In this document: positions 14,551 through 23,668 of the stretch, piece after piece
Position numbering within the stretch: the stretch's first letter is position 1
How the letters are laid out: the number at the start of each line of letters is the position of its first letter
Assembly: GCA_050944255.1 (NCBI GenBank)
Contig: JBMNQS010000009.1
Span: 1 to 43,160, forward strand
From: JBMNQS01 sp050944255
Lineage (GTDB): Bacteria > Bacillota > Clostridia > Christensenellales > Maliibacteriaceae
Direction: 5' to 3'
Length of the DNA stretch: 43,160 bases
The notes under the pieces: model-generated
Database searches by the model: none
Told to the model about the DNA's origin: nothing
The model's input: the letters and a program-made list of their open reading frames with translations, nothing else
Position numbers and translations under genes: made by a program

Positions 14551-15483
14551 GTGTTTGAGCATGTTCCGGTACTGCTTGAGGAGTGCATGCAGGCGCTGCG
14601 GGTAAAGCCGGGCGGCCTGTACGTGGACGCCACACTGGGCGGCGCGGGCCACAGTTACGAGATTTTAAGGCGGTCGTCCCCGGACGGGCGGCTCATCGGC
14701 ATCGACAGGGACGCGGCGGCGCTTCAAGCGGCGCAGGCGAGGCTTTCCGAGTTCGGCGACCGGGCGCGCATCGTCAAGGGCAATTTTGAGGACATCGTTT
14801 CCATCGTAGAGGAACGGCAGCTTGGCCCTGCCGACGGCATCCTTGCCGATCTTGGCGTCTCCAGCCATCAGCTGGACGAGGCGGACAGGGGATTTTCCTA
14901 CCAGCACGATGCGCCGCTGGACATGCGCATGGACAGAAGCCAGGCGCTTTCGGCCTACGACGTAGTGAATACTTACGGGCAGAAAGAGCTGGCGGACATC
15001 ATCCGCAAATACGGCGAAGAGCGTTTCGCGGGCCGCATCGCCTCCTTTATCGTAAGGGCGCGCGGGAAGAACCCGATACGCACCACCGACCAACTGGCCG
15101 ACATCATCAAGGCGGCCGTTCCCGCCGCCAATCGCAGGCAGGGCGGCCATCCTGCCAGGCGGACCTTCCAGGGGATCCGCATAGAGGTCAACGACGAGCT
15201 GGGCGCCATAGAGCGTCTGCTGGAGAATGTACTGGAGATCATGAAGCCCGGCGGAAGGCTTGCCGTCATCACCTTTCACTCCCTGGAAGACCGCATCGTG
15301 AAACAGACATTCCAACGATTATTACATCCCTGCACTTGTCCGAGAGAGGCGCCGGTTTGCACCTGTGGTAAGCTCCCCCAAATACGGCTGATCACCCGTA
15401 AACCGGCGCTTGCCTCCCGGACGGAGGTACAGATGAATCCAAGGAGCAGAAGCGCCAAACTGCGCGTAGCGGAAAAGCTGTAG
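14551..15483 (+). CDS. rsmH: 16S rRNA m4C1402 methyltransferase RsmH (MraW)
   Basis: This 310-residue S-adenosylmethionine-dependent enzyme methylates N4 of C1402 in the decoding centre of 16S rRNA. Visible features are FEHVPVLLEE at the start, YVDATLGGAGHS (SAM-binding motif I, about 25-36), GILADLGVSSHQLD (about 99-112), FQGIRIEVNDEL and VITFHSLEDRIVK. The C-terminal NPRSRSAKLRVAEK closes the family pattern. I prefer GTG 14551, which gives MFEHVPVLLEE, the normal family N-terminus. GGAAGG stands 8 nt upstream. GTG 14542 would overlap that site. It starts 16 nt after mraZ. Confidence 0.95.
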   Translation: MFEHVPVLLEECMQALRVKPGGLYVDATLGGAGHSYEILRRSSPDGRLIGIDRDAAALQAAQARLSEFGDRARIVKGNFEDIVSIVEERQLGPADGILADLGVSSHQLDEADRGFSYQHDAPLDMRMDRSQALSAYDVVNTYGQKELADIIRKYGEERFAGRIASFIVRARGKNPIRTTDQLADIIKAAVPAANRRQGGHPARRTFQGIRIEVNDELGAIERLLENVLEIMKPGGRLAVITFHSLEDRIVKQTFQRLLHPCTCPREAPVCTCGKLPQIRLITRKPALASRTEVQMNPRSRSAKLRVAEKL

Positions 15484-15534
15484 GGGGCGCCGCAGGCCGA
15501 ATACCGTTCTAATAAGAAAGCGAGTTGACATACA

Positions 15535-16140
15535 ATGGCACAAAAGCAAAATATCAGGCAAATGTCGCCGCGAAGCACGAGGTACCGTGATCTGGATACG
15601 CTGGGCAATCTGGCGGTAGCGCCCAGGGCAAAGGCACAGCCTCAATACCGGCCGCCTGCGGGGCCGCAGCCCCGCCCGGCGCAGAGGCCGCGTCCAACGC
15701 AGCCGCGTCCCGCGCAGAAGCGGGCCGTGCGCACCGAGCCGGTACAGAAAAAGGGAATCGCCTTTGTGCTTTCGCCTTCGGCCAAGTTCGTACTGGTCTG
15801 CGGCGTGCTGCTGTTTTTTGCCATCAGCCTTGCGTATGTCGCCCGGCTCTCCACACTGGCAGCCAACAATACGAAGATTGGCGAAATGCAGGCGCAGCTG
15901 CACGAGCAGCAGCTTCGCGGCGAGGATCTTCAACTGAAGTACGCCTCCGCGACCAATCTTGAAAAAGTGATGCAGATAGCGGAAAATGATCTTGGCATGG
16001 GTTATCCCGAGAACGGCCAGATCCGCGAGGTAGCGCTTCATATCCCCAGTGAGAATGAGAACGCAGTGGCGCAGGACGAAGAGAATGATGCGAACCGGGT
16101 TACCGCGATGTTGAACCGCCTGAAGGAACTATTGCAGTAA
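15535..16140 (+). CDS. ftsL: Cell division protein FtsL-like
   Basis: This is a 201-residue bitopic membrane protein. A long Pro/Arg/Gln-rich cytoplasmic tail (residues 1-75, with repeated PRPAQ/QPRP) precedes one TM helix at about 81-104 (FVLVCGVLLFFAISLAYVA). A coiled coil follows (about 108-150, NNTKIGEMQAQLHEQQLRGEDLQLKY) and then ENDLGMGYPENGQIREV, the usual end of the FtsL/DivIC fold. FtsL recruits and activates the FtsW-PBP septal synthase with DivIB and DivIC. The tail is much longer than in most FtsL proteins. Its place between rsmH and the PBP gene supports the call better than similarity, which is always weak in this family. Confidence 0.85.
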   Translation: MAQKQNIRQMSPRSTRYRDLDTLGNLAVAPRAKAQPQYRPPAGPQPRPAQRPRPTQPRPAQKRAVRTEPVQKKGIAFVLSPSAKFVLVCGVLLFFAISLAYVARLSTLAANNTKIGEMQAQLHEQQLRGEDLQLKYASATNLEKVMQIAENDLGMGYPENGQIREVALHIPSENENAVAQDEENDANRVTAMLNRLKELLQ

Positions 16141-16166
16141 CGCACGGGTTTCCAAGGAGGCAGTAA

Positions 16167-18293
16167 ATGACGGCTGCAAAGACCAAAAAGCTACGGCGCC
16201 TGCCAAGAGCAAATGACAGAAAAAGGTTACCCTACCTTTTGGTAGGGCTAACCTTACTTTTTATACTGCTTGTGGGGCGGATGTTTTACCTGCAGATATT
16301 CCAGGGGCAGTGGCTCCGCGACAGGGGGTCCTTGCAGTGGACCAGCGATCTGACCGTGGAGGCCATGCGCGGCACCATCTACGACAGAAGCGGCAACGCT
16401 CTGGCCCAGAGCGCCACGGCCATGACGGTGGTGCTGCAGCCAAAGAACATCAAGGACGCGGAACTGGTGGCCGACACCCTATCGGAGATACTGGACATGG
16501 ACCGCAAGACCGTTTACGAGCGGGCCACCCGAACGGATATCTGGGAAATCTGGCTCAAGCGCCAGATTTCCGACGAGCAGGTGCAGCAGATACGCGCCGC
16601 GCAGCTTGACGGCGTGGCGTTTGTGGAGGATACGAAGCGGTTTTATCCCAGGGCGAACTTTCTTTCCCAGACGCTGGGCTATACGACCATCGACGGGCTG
16701 GGGCAGGAAGGACTTGAGGCCTCCTACAACAAATACTTACAGGGGATGGAGGGCCGCGTGGTATCCGAGCGCGGCAACGACGGCAGGCGGCTACCCTTCG
16801 GCGTGGAATACTATGAGGCCGCCAAGGACGGCTACGATCTTGTCACCACCATCGATTACGTGATCCAGAGCTTTGCGGAGCAGGCGGTGGAGGACGGCAT
16901 GCTCAACACCGGGGCCAAGAAGATCGAGTGCATCGTCATGGACCCGCAGACCGGCGCCATCTACGCCATGGTGAAAAAGCCGGACGTGGACAACAACAAC
17001 CTTCCCCGGGACGATCTGGACCTCTTGATGGAAATGTCCAGGAACACCATCATCACCGACGTGTATGAGCCGGGCTCCACCTTTAAAATGATCACCACCG
17101 CCGCGTCGCTGGAGGAGGGTCTCGTCAATCCCGATTCCAATTTCTACTGCAGCGGCCATATTACCGTGGACGGAGAGCGGATCAAGTGCTGGCGCTCCTA
17201 CAATCCCCACGGCAGCCAGGATTTCAGGGATGCGCTGAAAAATTCCTGCAACCCGGTATTCGTCCAATTGGCCACGAATCTGGGAACGGAGAAATTTTAC
17301 GACTACATTTACGCCTTCGGGTTCGGGCAAAAGACCGGCGTGGACTTAAACGGCGAAGTGGGCGGTATCGTCACCAGCATCAAGTACGTGAAGAACGTGG
17401 ACCTGGCCCGCATCGGTTTCGGCCAGTCCATCGCCGTGACGCCCATGCAGATGATTGCCGCCGCCTCGGCGGTGGTCAACGGCGGCAGGCTGATGCAGCC
17501 CTACCTGGTCAGCGAAATCCGCGACGGCGACGATATCCTCACGACGTTTGATCCCATGATGGTCCGCCAGGTGATTTCGCAGGAGACTTCCGCAACCATG
17601 CGGGAACTGTTACAATATGTAGTGGATAACGGTGTGGCCACGGCGCGGATAGAAGGCCTGGCCGTCGGCGGAAAGACCGGTACCGCCCAGAAGTACGACG
17701 AGAACGGCCGCATCATGCCCGATAAGCATATCGGCTCGTTCATCGGCTTTGCTCCGGCGGATGATCCGCAGCTGATTTGCCTTGTCACCGTCGATGAGGC
17801 CCAGGGAGGCGATTTCGGCAGCCAGGTGGCCGCGCCCATCGCCAGGGAGATCATCGAAAAGTCCATGAAGTACTTCAAGGCGCAGGGCGCCCGCGGAAAC
17901 ACCGGCCAGGACGAAGGCGATATCCGCGTGCCCGACGTGGTGGGCCTGCCCGTGGACGAGGCCCGCAGGGAGATTGAAAAAGTCGGCCTTACCATGGTGC
18001 TTGAGGGCGATGAAAACATCGTGACCGCGCAGATGCCCGAGATGGGCGCCCGCGTGGCCGAGGGCAGCCAGGTGCGCGTCTACGCGCAGAAGCAGAACGT
18101 ATCGACCAAGTTCGTGCTGGTGCCCGACCTGAAGGGCAAGACGCTGGAGGAGGCGCAGCAGGCACTGGACAGCGCCGGGCTGCGCATGGAATACCTGGGC
18201 GATGAGGGCGGCGTGGTGGTCAGCCAGAGTGTCGGCGCGGGCCGTTCGGTGGCGGCGGGAAGCAAGATCTTTATCGAATTGAAAGAACCATAG
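16167..18293 (+). CDS. Class B penicillin-binding protein with two PASTA domains (SpoVD/FtsI)
   Basis: This 708-residue transpeptidase crosslinks peptidoglycan at the division or sporulation septum. One TM helix (about 21-43) is followed by the dimerisation domain and then the transpeptidase. The active-site motifs are S304-TFK (SxxK), S360-C-N (SxN) and K503-TGT. Two PASTA domains start near 580 (VPDVVGLPVDEARREI) and 649 (VPDLKGKTLEEAQQAL). The C-terminal PASTA pair is as in SpoVD. Many Clostridia have an ftsI and spoVD side by side; here this is the only class B PBP in the cluster, so it may serve both vegetative and sporulation septa. AAGGAGG lies 6 nt before ATG 16167. Confidence 0.93.
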   Translation: MTAAKTKKLRRLPRANDRKRLPYLLVGLTLLFILLVGRMFYLQIFQGQWLRDRGSLQWTSDLTVEAMRGTIYDRSGNALAQSATAMTVVLQPKNIKDAELVADTLSEILDMDRKTVYERATRTDIWEIWLKRQISDEQVQQIRAAQLDGVAFVEDTKRFYPRANFLSQTLGYTTIDGLGQEGLEASYNKYLQGMEGRVVSERGNDGRRLPFGVEYYEAAKDGYDLVTTIDYVIQSFAEQAVEDGMLNTGAKKIECIVMDPQTGAIYAMVKKPDVDNNNLPRDDLDLLMEMSRNTIITDVYEPGSTFKMITTAASLEEGLVNPDSNFYCSGHITVDGERIKCWRSYNPHGSQDFRDALKNSCNPVFVQLATNLGTEKFYDYIYAFGFGQKTGVDLNGEVGGIVTSIKYVKNVDLARIGFGQSIAVTPMQMIAAASAVVNGGRLMQPYLVSEIRDGDDILTTFDPMMVRQVISQETSATMRELLQYVVDNGVATARIEGLAVGGKTGTAQKYDENGRIMPDKHIGSFIGFAPADDPQLICLVTVDEAQGGDFGSQVAAPIAREIIEKSMKYFKAQGARGNTGQDEGDIRVPDVVGLPVDEARREIEKVGLTMVLEGDENIVTAQMPEMGARVAEGSQVRVYAQKQNVSTKFVLVPDLKGKTLEEAQQALDSAGLRMEYLGDEGGVVVSQSVGAGRSVAAGSKIFIELKEP

Positions 18294-18351
18294 AGGCGTC
18301 CTCATGCGGCGTGGCGCAATCGGCGGCATCAGGACATAAGGGGGAAATACA

Positions 18352-19818
18352 ATGGAAAAGACGCTCTCAAGCTGTTTGGATGGTGTTGAAGTCCTGGAGG
18401 TAAGGGGTCCGGTGGATATCACGGTGGGCGCGCTCGTCATGGATTCGCGTCAGGCCGGGGCCGGTTCTCTCTTCTTCTGCATTCCCGGAGGGCATCTGGA
18501 TGGACATGCTTTTGCGGACAAGGCGGTGGAAAAGGGCGCCGTGGCGCTGGTGGTGGAGCGCATGGTGGATGTGCCCGCTGACGTAACGCAGGTGTGCGTC
18601 GGCGACAGCCGGGAGGCCATGGCGCGCATAGCCGCGAATTTCTATGACAATCCGTCCAAAAAGCTGCGGATGATTGCCGTTACCGGCACCAATGGAAAGA
18701 CCAGCACCACCTATATGATCAAAGCCATAGCCGAAGCCTACGGCAAGAAGGTGGGGCTTATCGGCACCATTGCCAATATGATCGGCGATGAAACGGTGCC
18801 GGCGGACCTGACCACGCCGGACCCCATCCAGATGCAGGGCATCCTGCACCAGATGCTCCTTGCCGGAGTGGACTGGGTGGTGATGGAGACGTCCGCCCAT
18901 GCCCTGGCGCTTCGCAAACTGCGGGGCATGCATTTTGACGTGGGTCTCTTCACAAACTTAACCCAGGACCATCTGGATTTTTTCGGCGATATGGATACGT
19001 ACTTGCAGGCCAAGAAGAACCTCTACCGCCACGGGCTCTCCCGCAGCGCCGTCATCAACGGCGACGATCCCCACGCGCAGGCCATGGTGGAGGGCATCGA
19101 TAAAATCCCCGTGATCACTTACGGTCTGGGAGACGGGTGCGACGTGCGGGCAAAAGATGTCAAGGTGGACGACGCGGACGTAAACTATAGGGGTGAATTC
19201 AAGAGCGGAAGCCAGCAGATCCACGTGAATATCCCCGGCGAGTTTACCGTGTACAATTCCCTCGGGGCGGCGGCGGTCTGCGCCCTGATGGGGGTGCCGC
19301 TGTCGGTGATCCGCGTGGGGCTGATGCGGATGCCCGGCGTGCACGGAAGATGCGAGCGCCTGGACACGGGCGATAAGCCCTACGGCATTATCCTGGATTA
19401 CGCCCATACCCCCGACGGGCTGGAGAATATCCTTCAGACGGTGCGCGGCTTTGCCAAGGCGCGGGTGATTACCGTCTTTGGCTGCGGCGGCGACCGGGAC
19501 CCTGTGAAGCGGCCCATCATGGGGGAGATGGCGGGCAGGTATTCCGACTTCTGCGTCATCACCAGCGACAACCCCAGGACCGAGGACCCCATGGCCATCA
19601 TTGCGGCCATCGAGCCGGGGGTGAAGAAGACGGGCACGCCCTATGAGATCATAGAAAACCGCCGCGAGGCCATTGCCTGGGCCATGGATCATGCCCGGGA
19701 TGCAGATGTGATCGTCCTTGCCGGAAAGGGCCATGAGACGTATCAGGAGATTGACGGCGTTAAATACAGCTTCGATGAAAAAGAAGTGGTGCAGCAGTTG
19801 CTAGCGGAGCGGCCCTGA
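18352..19818 (+). CDS. murE: UDP-MurNAc-L-Ala-D-Glu:meso-diaminopimelate ligase MurE
   Basis: This 488-residue cytoplasmic ATP-dependent ligase adds the third amino acid of the stem peptide. The ATP loop VTGTNGKTSTTYMI is at about 107-120. The substrate-binding THxS-like segments are PADLTTPDP and METSAHAL, and QAKKNLY holds the Lys that is usually carbamylated. The ligase C-domain has DYAHTPDGL, FGCGGDRDPVKRP and SDNPRTEDP. The DNPR motif is the established marker for meso-diaminopimelate rather than lysine. The ATG is preceded by AGGGGG. A murF gene normally follows; here mraY comes next after 61 nt. Confidence 0.96.
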   Translation: MEKTLSSCLDGVEVLEVRGPVDITVGALVMDSRQAGAGSLFFCIPGGHLDGHAFADKAVEKGAVALVVERMVDVPADVTQVCVGDSREAMARIAANFYDNPSKKLRMIAVTGTNGKTSTTYMIKAIAEAYGKKVGLIGTIANMIGDETVPADLTTPDPIQMQGILHQMLLAGVDWVVMETSAHALALRKLRGMHFDVGLFTNLTQDHLDFFGDMDTYLQAKKNLYRHGLSRSAVINGDDPHAQAMVEGIDKIPVITYGLGDGCDVRAKDVKVDDADVNYRGEFKSGSQQIHVNIPGEFTVYNSLGAAAVCALMGVPLSVIRVGLMRMPGVHGRCERLDTGDKPYGIILDYAHTPDGLENILQTVRGFAKARVITVFGCGGDRDPVKRPIMGEMAGRYSDFCVITSDNPRTEDPMAIIAAIEPGVKKTGTPYEIIENRREAIAWAMDHARDADVIVLAGKGHETYQEIDGVKYSFDEKEVVQQLLAERP

Positions 19819-19879
19819 TGTACAATGAGAGAGTTGGTTTTGCGGACCGATAGCAAGGCCGGCCATAATCGGAGCGAAA

Positions 19880-20920
19880 GTGGGGACGGCATTCATGCCT
19901 TGGATACAATCGATCAACGGAGTATGGTTGCTGCTATTGTCGGTGGCGGTGTCGATGCTGACGGTACTGGCGGCAGGCACCGTCCTGATACCGGCGCTCA
20001 GGAAGATCGGCGTGGCGCAGACGGTCCGCGACGACGGACCCAAGCGGCATCTGACCAAGAGCGGTACGCCGACGATGGGCGGCATCATTCTTGTACTGGG
20101 CATCCTTGTAGCCTGCTTTATCTGCGGCTCCGGAGATATTGAATTTGTATTCACCGCCATACTGGTCACACTGGGCTATGGCGTTATCGGGTTTATTGAC
20201 GACTACATCAAAGTGATCAAGCGCAGGAACCTGGGCCTGAGGGCCTACCAGAAGCTGCTTGCGCAGATCGGCCTGGCGCTGGTGCTGTCCATTTACGCCT
20301 ACCGCAGCCCCATGGTGGGCAGCGCCCTGTACGTGCCGGTGTTTCACACCATGTGGGATCTGGGCTGGATGTACATTCCCTTTACCGTGTTTGTGATGAT
20401 CGCCGTCACCAACAGCGTCAACCTGACCGACGGGCTGGACGGGCTGGCCTCGGGTATCAGCATCATCGTCACGGCCACCATGGGCATTTTCATCAATGCC
20501 ATCGTGGCACAGTCCACCCAGGCCGGCGGCGACCCGAACTACATTCAGAACATGAAGAACCTGCTGGTGTTTTCAGGCGCCGTTACCGGCGCCTGCATGG
20601 GCTTTTTGCGTTTCAACCACTATCCGGCGCAGGTCTTTATGGGGGACGTGGGGTCCATGGCCCTTGGCGGCGCCATCGTCATTATGGCGGTGCTGACCCG
20701 CACGATGCTGATCCTGCCCGTACTCTGCGCCATGTTCATGGTCTCGTCCGTATCGGACATCATCCAGGTGGCGGTCTTCAAGCTCAAGGGCAGGCGCGTA
20801 TTCAAGATGGCGCCACTGCACCATCACTTTGAACTTTCGGGCATGCACGAGGTCAGGGTGGTTTGGATGTACATGCTCTTGTCACTGATGTTCGCCATCA
20901 TCAGCCTGTTTATTATGTAG
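19880..20920 (+). CDS. mraY: Phospho-MurNAc-pentapeptide transferase MraY
   Basis: This integral membrane enzyme makes lipid I by moving phospho-MurNAc-pentapeptide from UDP to undecaprenyl phosphate. About ten hydrophobic helices are evident over 346 residues. Family signatures are KRHLTKSGTPTMGG, GFIDDYIKV (catalytic Asp pair), SVNLTDGLDGLA, FMGDVGSMALGG and APLHHHFELSG (HHH motif). The start is uncertain: GTG 19880 has GGAG 5 nt upstream, while ATG 19895 has GGGGA 8 nt upstream and would be five residues shorter. Placement after murE without murF is unusual. Its lipid I product would go to MurG, whose gene is absent from this cluster. Confidence 0.95.
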   Translation: MGTAFMPWIQSINGVWLLLLSVAVSMLTVLAAGTVLIPALRKIGVAQTVRDDGPKRHLTKSGTPTMGGIILVLGILVACFICGSGDIEFVFTAILVTLGYGVIGFIDDYIKVIKRRNLGLRAYQKLLAQIGLALVLSIYAYRSPMVGSALYVPVFHTMWDLGWMYIPFTVFVMIAVTNSVNLTDGLDGLASGISIIVTATMGIFINAIVAQSTQAGGDPNYIQNMKNLLVFSGAVTGACMGFLRFNHYPAQVFMGDVGSMALGGAIVIMAVLTRTMLILPVLCAMFMVSSVSDIIQVAVFKLKGRRVFKMAPLHHHFELSGMHEVRVVWMYMLLSLMFAIISLFIM

Positions 20921-21070
20921 GGCCGCGATAGCGGCTGCACAGAAGCCCGGCGGTCCAAAACGGCGTATCTGCAAGATCTGCCTTGCCGGGCGCCCTGCGT
21001 GTCCTGGAGAGGGCGTAGCTTTGCGGCGCGGGTTTGGACGGCCCCACGATACATGAAGAGAGGAACCCAT

Positions 21071-22432
21071 ATGCAGCTCAAGGACAGGAAAGTCATGGTG
21101 GCGGGCATGGCGCGCAGCGGCGTGGCCATGGCCCGGTACCTTTTGAAGAAGGGGTGCCGCGTCTACGCCTACGACATACGGCATAAGGAGGATTTGGGCG
21201 AGGCGGTCCGCCTGCTGGACGGGCCGGGTATGGTGTGGGTCCTGGGCGAGGACCCCATGAAGGTGGTTCCCCTGGTGCAGACGGTCTTTATCAGCCCCGG
21301 CATTCCCATCGGCGCGCCGTTTCTCCAATTGGCCCGCCGGATGGGCATCCCCGTCGTAGGGGAGGTGGAGCTGGCCTACCGGCTGCTGGACGCCCCCATG
21401 GCGGCCGTTACCGGCACCAACGGAAAGACCACCACCACGGCGCTGCTGGGCGAGATGATGCGCATGTCCGGCCGCAGGACCCATGTGGTGGGCAATATCG
21501 GGACGCCGATCATCAGCGTTGCCGAAACGGCCGGGCCTGAGGACGTGGTGGTGGCGGAGATCTCCAGCTTTCAGATGGAGTCTGTGGAGAGGTTCCATCC
21601 CAAAGCCGCAGCCATCCTCAATATCACCGAGGACCACCTGGATCGGCACGGTTCCATGGATGTCTATATCGCGGCCAAAGCGCGTATATTTGAGAATATG
21701 GGCGGGGGCGACGTGCTGGTGCTGAATCCGGACAACGCAGCGGCCGCCGCGCTTGCGCCCAGGGCCAACTGCCGGGTGCGGTATTTCAGCCGCATGAAGG
21801 AAACGGCCGACGGCGCGTTTGTGCGCGGCGGGATGTTGTGCCTGGCGGCGGGCGGCGAAGTCCGGCCGGTGATACCCGCATATGACATCGCCATTCCCGG
21901 CGCCCACAACCTGGAGAACGCGCTGGCCGCCGCAGTGATGGCCCAGAGCATGGGCGCGGACGATGCGAGCATCGCCCGGGCGCTGCGTACATTCCAGGGC
22001 GTGGAGCACCGTCTGGAGCATGCGGGGGAAGTGCGCGGCGTGAATTTTATCAACGATTCCAAGGGCACCAACTGCGACGCCAGCATCAAGGCGGTGCAAG
22101 CCATGGAGCGTCCTACCATCATCCTCATCGGCGGGTACGATAAGGGCTCGGGTTTTGAGCCTTTGTTCGAGGCCTTTACCGGGCATATCGCCGGCGTGGT
22201 GGCCCTTGGCGATACGAAGCGGCGCGTCATACAGGACGCAGCGGCCGCCGGATTTAAAAATATCGCAATGGCGGATGATTTTAAGGACGCGGTGGAAAAG
22301 GCGTTTGAAATGGCGAAGCCCGGATACAATGTGCTGTTGTCGCCGGCCAGCGCCAGCTTCGATATGTTTACCGATTACGAACAGCGCGGTCGGGTGTTTA
22401 AGGACATCGTCCGGCAAATGATGAGGGATTGA
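21071..22432 (+). CDS. murD: UDP-MurNAc-L-Ala:D-Glu ligase MurD
   Basis: This 453-residue Mur ligase adds D-glutamate to UDP-MurNAc-L-Ala. The N-terminal Rossmann-like domain has VMVAGMARSGVAMARYLLKKG. The ATP loop is AVTGTNGKTTTTALLGEM (about 111-128). VVAEISSFQME and NITEDHLDRHGSMDVYIAAK carry the family Glu, His and Lys residues. The C-terminal domain begins at FINDSKGTNCDASIKAV, and DGGYDKG-type IGGYDKGSGF is present. ATG 21071 follows AGAGAGGA by 6-7 nt; upstream in-frame ATG/GTG codons lack a site. A 150-nt gap to mraY is wider than elsewhere in the cluster and contains no gene. The stop TGA is 23 nt before the ftsW start. Confidence 0.96.
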   Translation: MQLKDRKVMVAGMARSGVAMARYLLKKGCRVYAYDIRHKEDLGEAVRLLDGPGMVWVLGEDPMKVVPLVQTVFISPGIPIGAPFLQLARRMGIPVVGEVELAYRLLDAPMAAVTGTNGKTTTTALLGEMMRMSGRRTHVVGNIGTPIISVAETAGPEDVVVAEISSFQMESVERFHPKAAAILNITEDHLDRHGSMDVYIAAKARIFENMGGGDVLVLNPDNAAAAALAPRANCRVRYFSRMKETADGAFVRGGMLCLAAGGEVRPVIPAYDIAIPGAHNLENALAAAVMAQSMGADDASIARALRTFQGVEHRLEHAGEVRGVNFINDSKGTNCDASIKAVQAMERPTIILIGGYDKGSGFEPLFEAFTGHIAGVVALGDTKRRVIQDAAAAGFKNIAMADDFKDAVEKAFEMAKPGYNVLLSPASASFDMFTDYEQRGRVFKDIVRQMMRD

Positions 22433-22455
22433 GCATTGCGGCAGGGGGGAGATTC

Positions 22456-23604
22456 ATGGCGGCGAAAGCGGCATCCATAAAGGCGCGTTCCATGCGCAAA
22501 TCAAAGATGGATTTCTCCATTATTTTCCTGACCATGGTGCTGGTGCTGATTGGTCTGGTCATGGTTTACGATTCCAGCTACTATGCCGCGCAGCAAAGTT
22601 CGCTGACCAATTATGATGGCGCCTTCTATTTGAAAAAGCAGGTCATCGGCATGGTTGCCGGCATTGCGGCCATGCTTTTTTGTATGTTTTTTTCCTATGA
22701 AAAATGGAAGAAGTTTACATTGCCACTGCTGATCGCGGGTCTTGTACTGTTGGTATTGGTATGGGTGCCCGGCATAGGCGTTGAGGTTAACGGTGCTCAT
22801 CGGTGGATACAGATCCCGCCCCTTCCAAGCATACAATCCGCCGAGGTGGCGCGCTTTGCACTAATTGTCTACTTTGCGCACATTATGTCGGTGCGTGAGA
22901 AACACATGAGAAAGTTTACAAAAGGCATTCTGCCGATTCTGGCCGTTACCGTACTGTATGTTGGCCTGATTGCCTTCCAGCCGAACCTTTCCATGATTGC
23001 CGCCATCGTGATCCTCACGGGTATTATGCTGTGGCTGGGAGGAGCCAACCCGTGGCACCTGGCCATCATAGGCGTGTGCGGCGTAGCGGGTATTGCGGGC
23101 ATGATGGTGGTGATGCCCCATGCCTTCCAGCGCTACCTGGCGTTTATCGATCCGTGGCAGGACCCGCAGAAAAACGGTTATCAGTTGGTGCAGTCGCTCT
23201 ATGCCATCGGCGGCGGGGGATGGACCGGCCTGGGCTTTGGCAACAGCCGCCAGAAATTCCTGTATCTGCCCTACCGCGAATCCGACTTTATCTTTGCCAT
23301 TATTCTTGAGGAGTTCGGCTTTATCGGCGGTATCTTCCTGATGGCCCTTTATTGGCTTCTGATCTGGCGGGGGGTCGTCATCGCAGCCAGGTGCAAGGAC
23401 CGCTTCGGCCGGCTTCTGGCCTCTGGCATAGTAGCTATGCTGGCCATACAGGTGGTGATCAATATCGCGGTGGTGACCGGCAGCATGCCGCCTACGGGCA
23501 TACCCCTGCCCTTTGTCAGCGCCGGCGGCAGTTCCCTGACCATATTTATGGCCTGCATCGGCATCCTTGCCAATATTTCCAAAAACAACCGGGCGGCCGC
23601 ATAG
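22456..23604 (+). CDS. SEDS-family glycosyltransferase FtsW/SpoVE
   Basis: This 382-residue polytopic protein of the SEDS family polymerises lipid II glycan strands with its partner class B PBP, encoded at 16167-18293. About ten TM helices are seen. Family motifs include MVYDSSYYAA, GVEVNGAHRWI (KNGAxRWI-type), PSIQSAEVARFALIVYFA, FQPNLSMIA, NGYQLVQSLYAIGGGGWTG, SDFIFAIILEEFGFIGG and TGIPLPFVSAGGSS. The start is ATG 22456 with AGGGGGGA 5 nt upstream; the TTG at 22429 would overlap the murD stop without a site. Whether it acts in vegetative division (FtsW), sporulation (SpoVE) or both cannot be told, since only one SEDS gene is in the cluster. Confidence 0.93.
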   Translation: MAAKAASIKARSMRKSKMDFSIIFLTMVLVLIGLVMVYDSSYYAAQQSSLTNYDGAFYLKKQVIGMVAGIAAMLFCMFFSYEKWKKFTLPLLIAGLVLLVLVWVPGIGVEVNGAHRWIQIPPLPSIQSAEVARFALIVYFAHIMSVREKHMRKFTKGILPILAVTVLYVGLIAFQPNLSMIAAIVILTGIMLWLGGANPWHLAIIGVCGVAGIAGMMVVMPHAFQRYLAFIDPWQDPQKNGYQLVQSLYAIGGGGWTGLGFGNSRQKFLYLPYRESDFIFAIILEEFGFIGGIFLMALYWLLIWRGVVIAARCKDRFGRLLASGIVAMLAIQVVINIAVVTGSMPPTGIPLPFVSAGGSSLTIFMACIGILANISKNNRAAA

Positions 23605-23668
23605 TCATTTTATGGCGGGGGTGCTACAATGAATGCGGACAAGCTGTCTATGAGTTAAAAGAGGGGCT

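Noticed and set aside
20882..22417. 511-codon open frame opposite murD
   Set aside because: His/Arg-rich translation typical of the complement of a GC-rich gene, and murD is unmistakable on the other strand.
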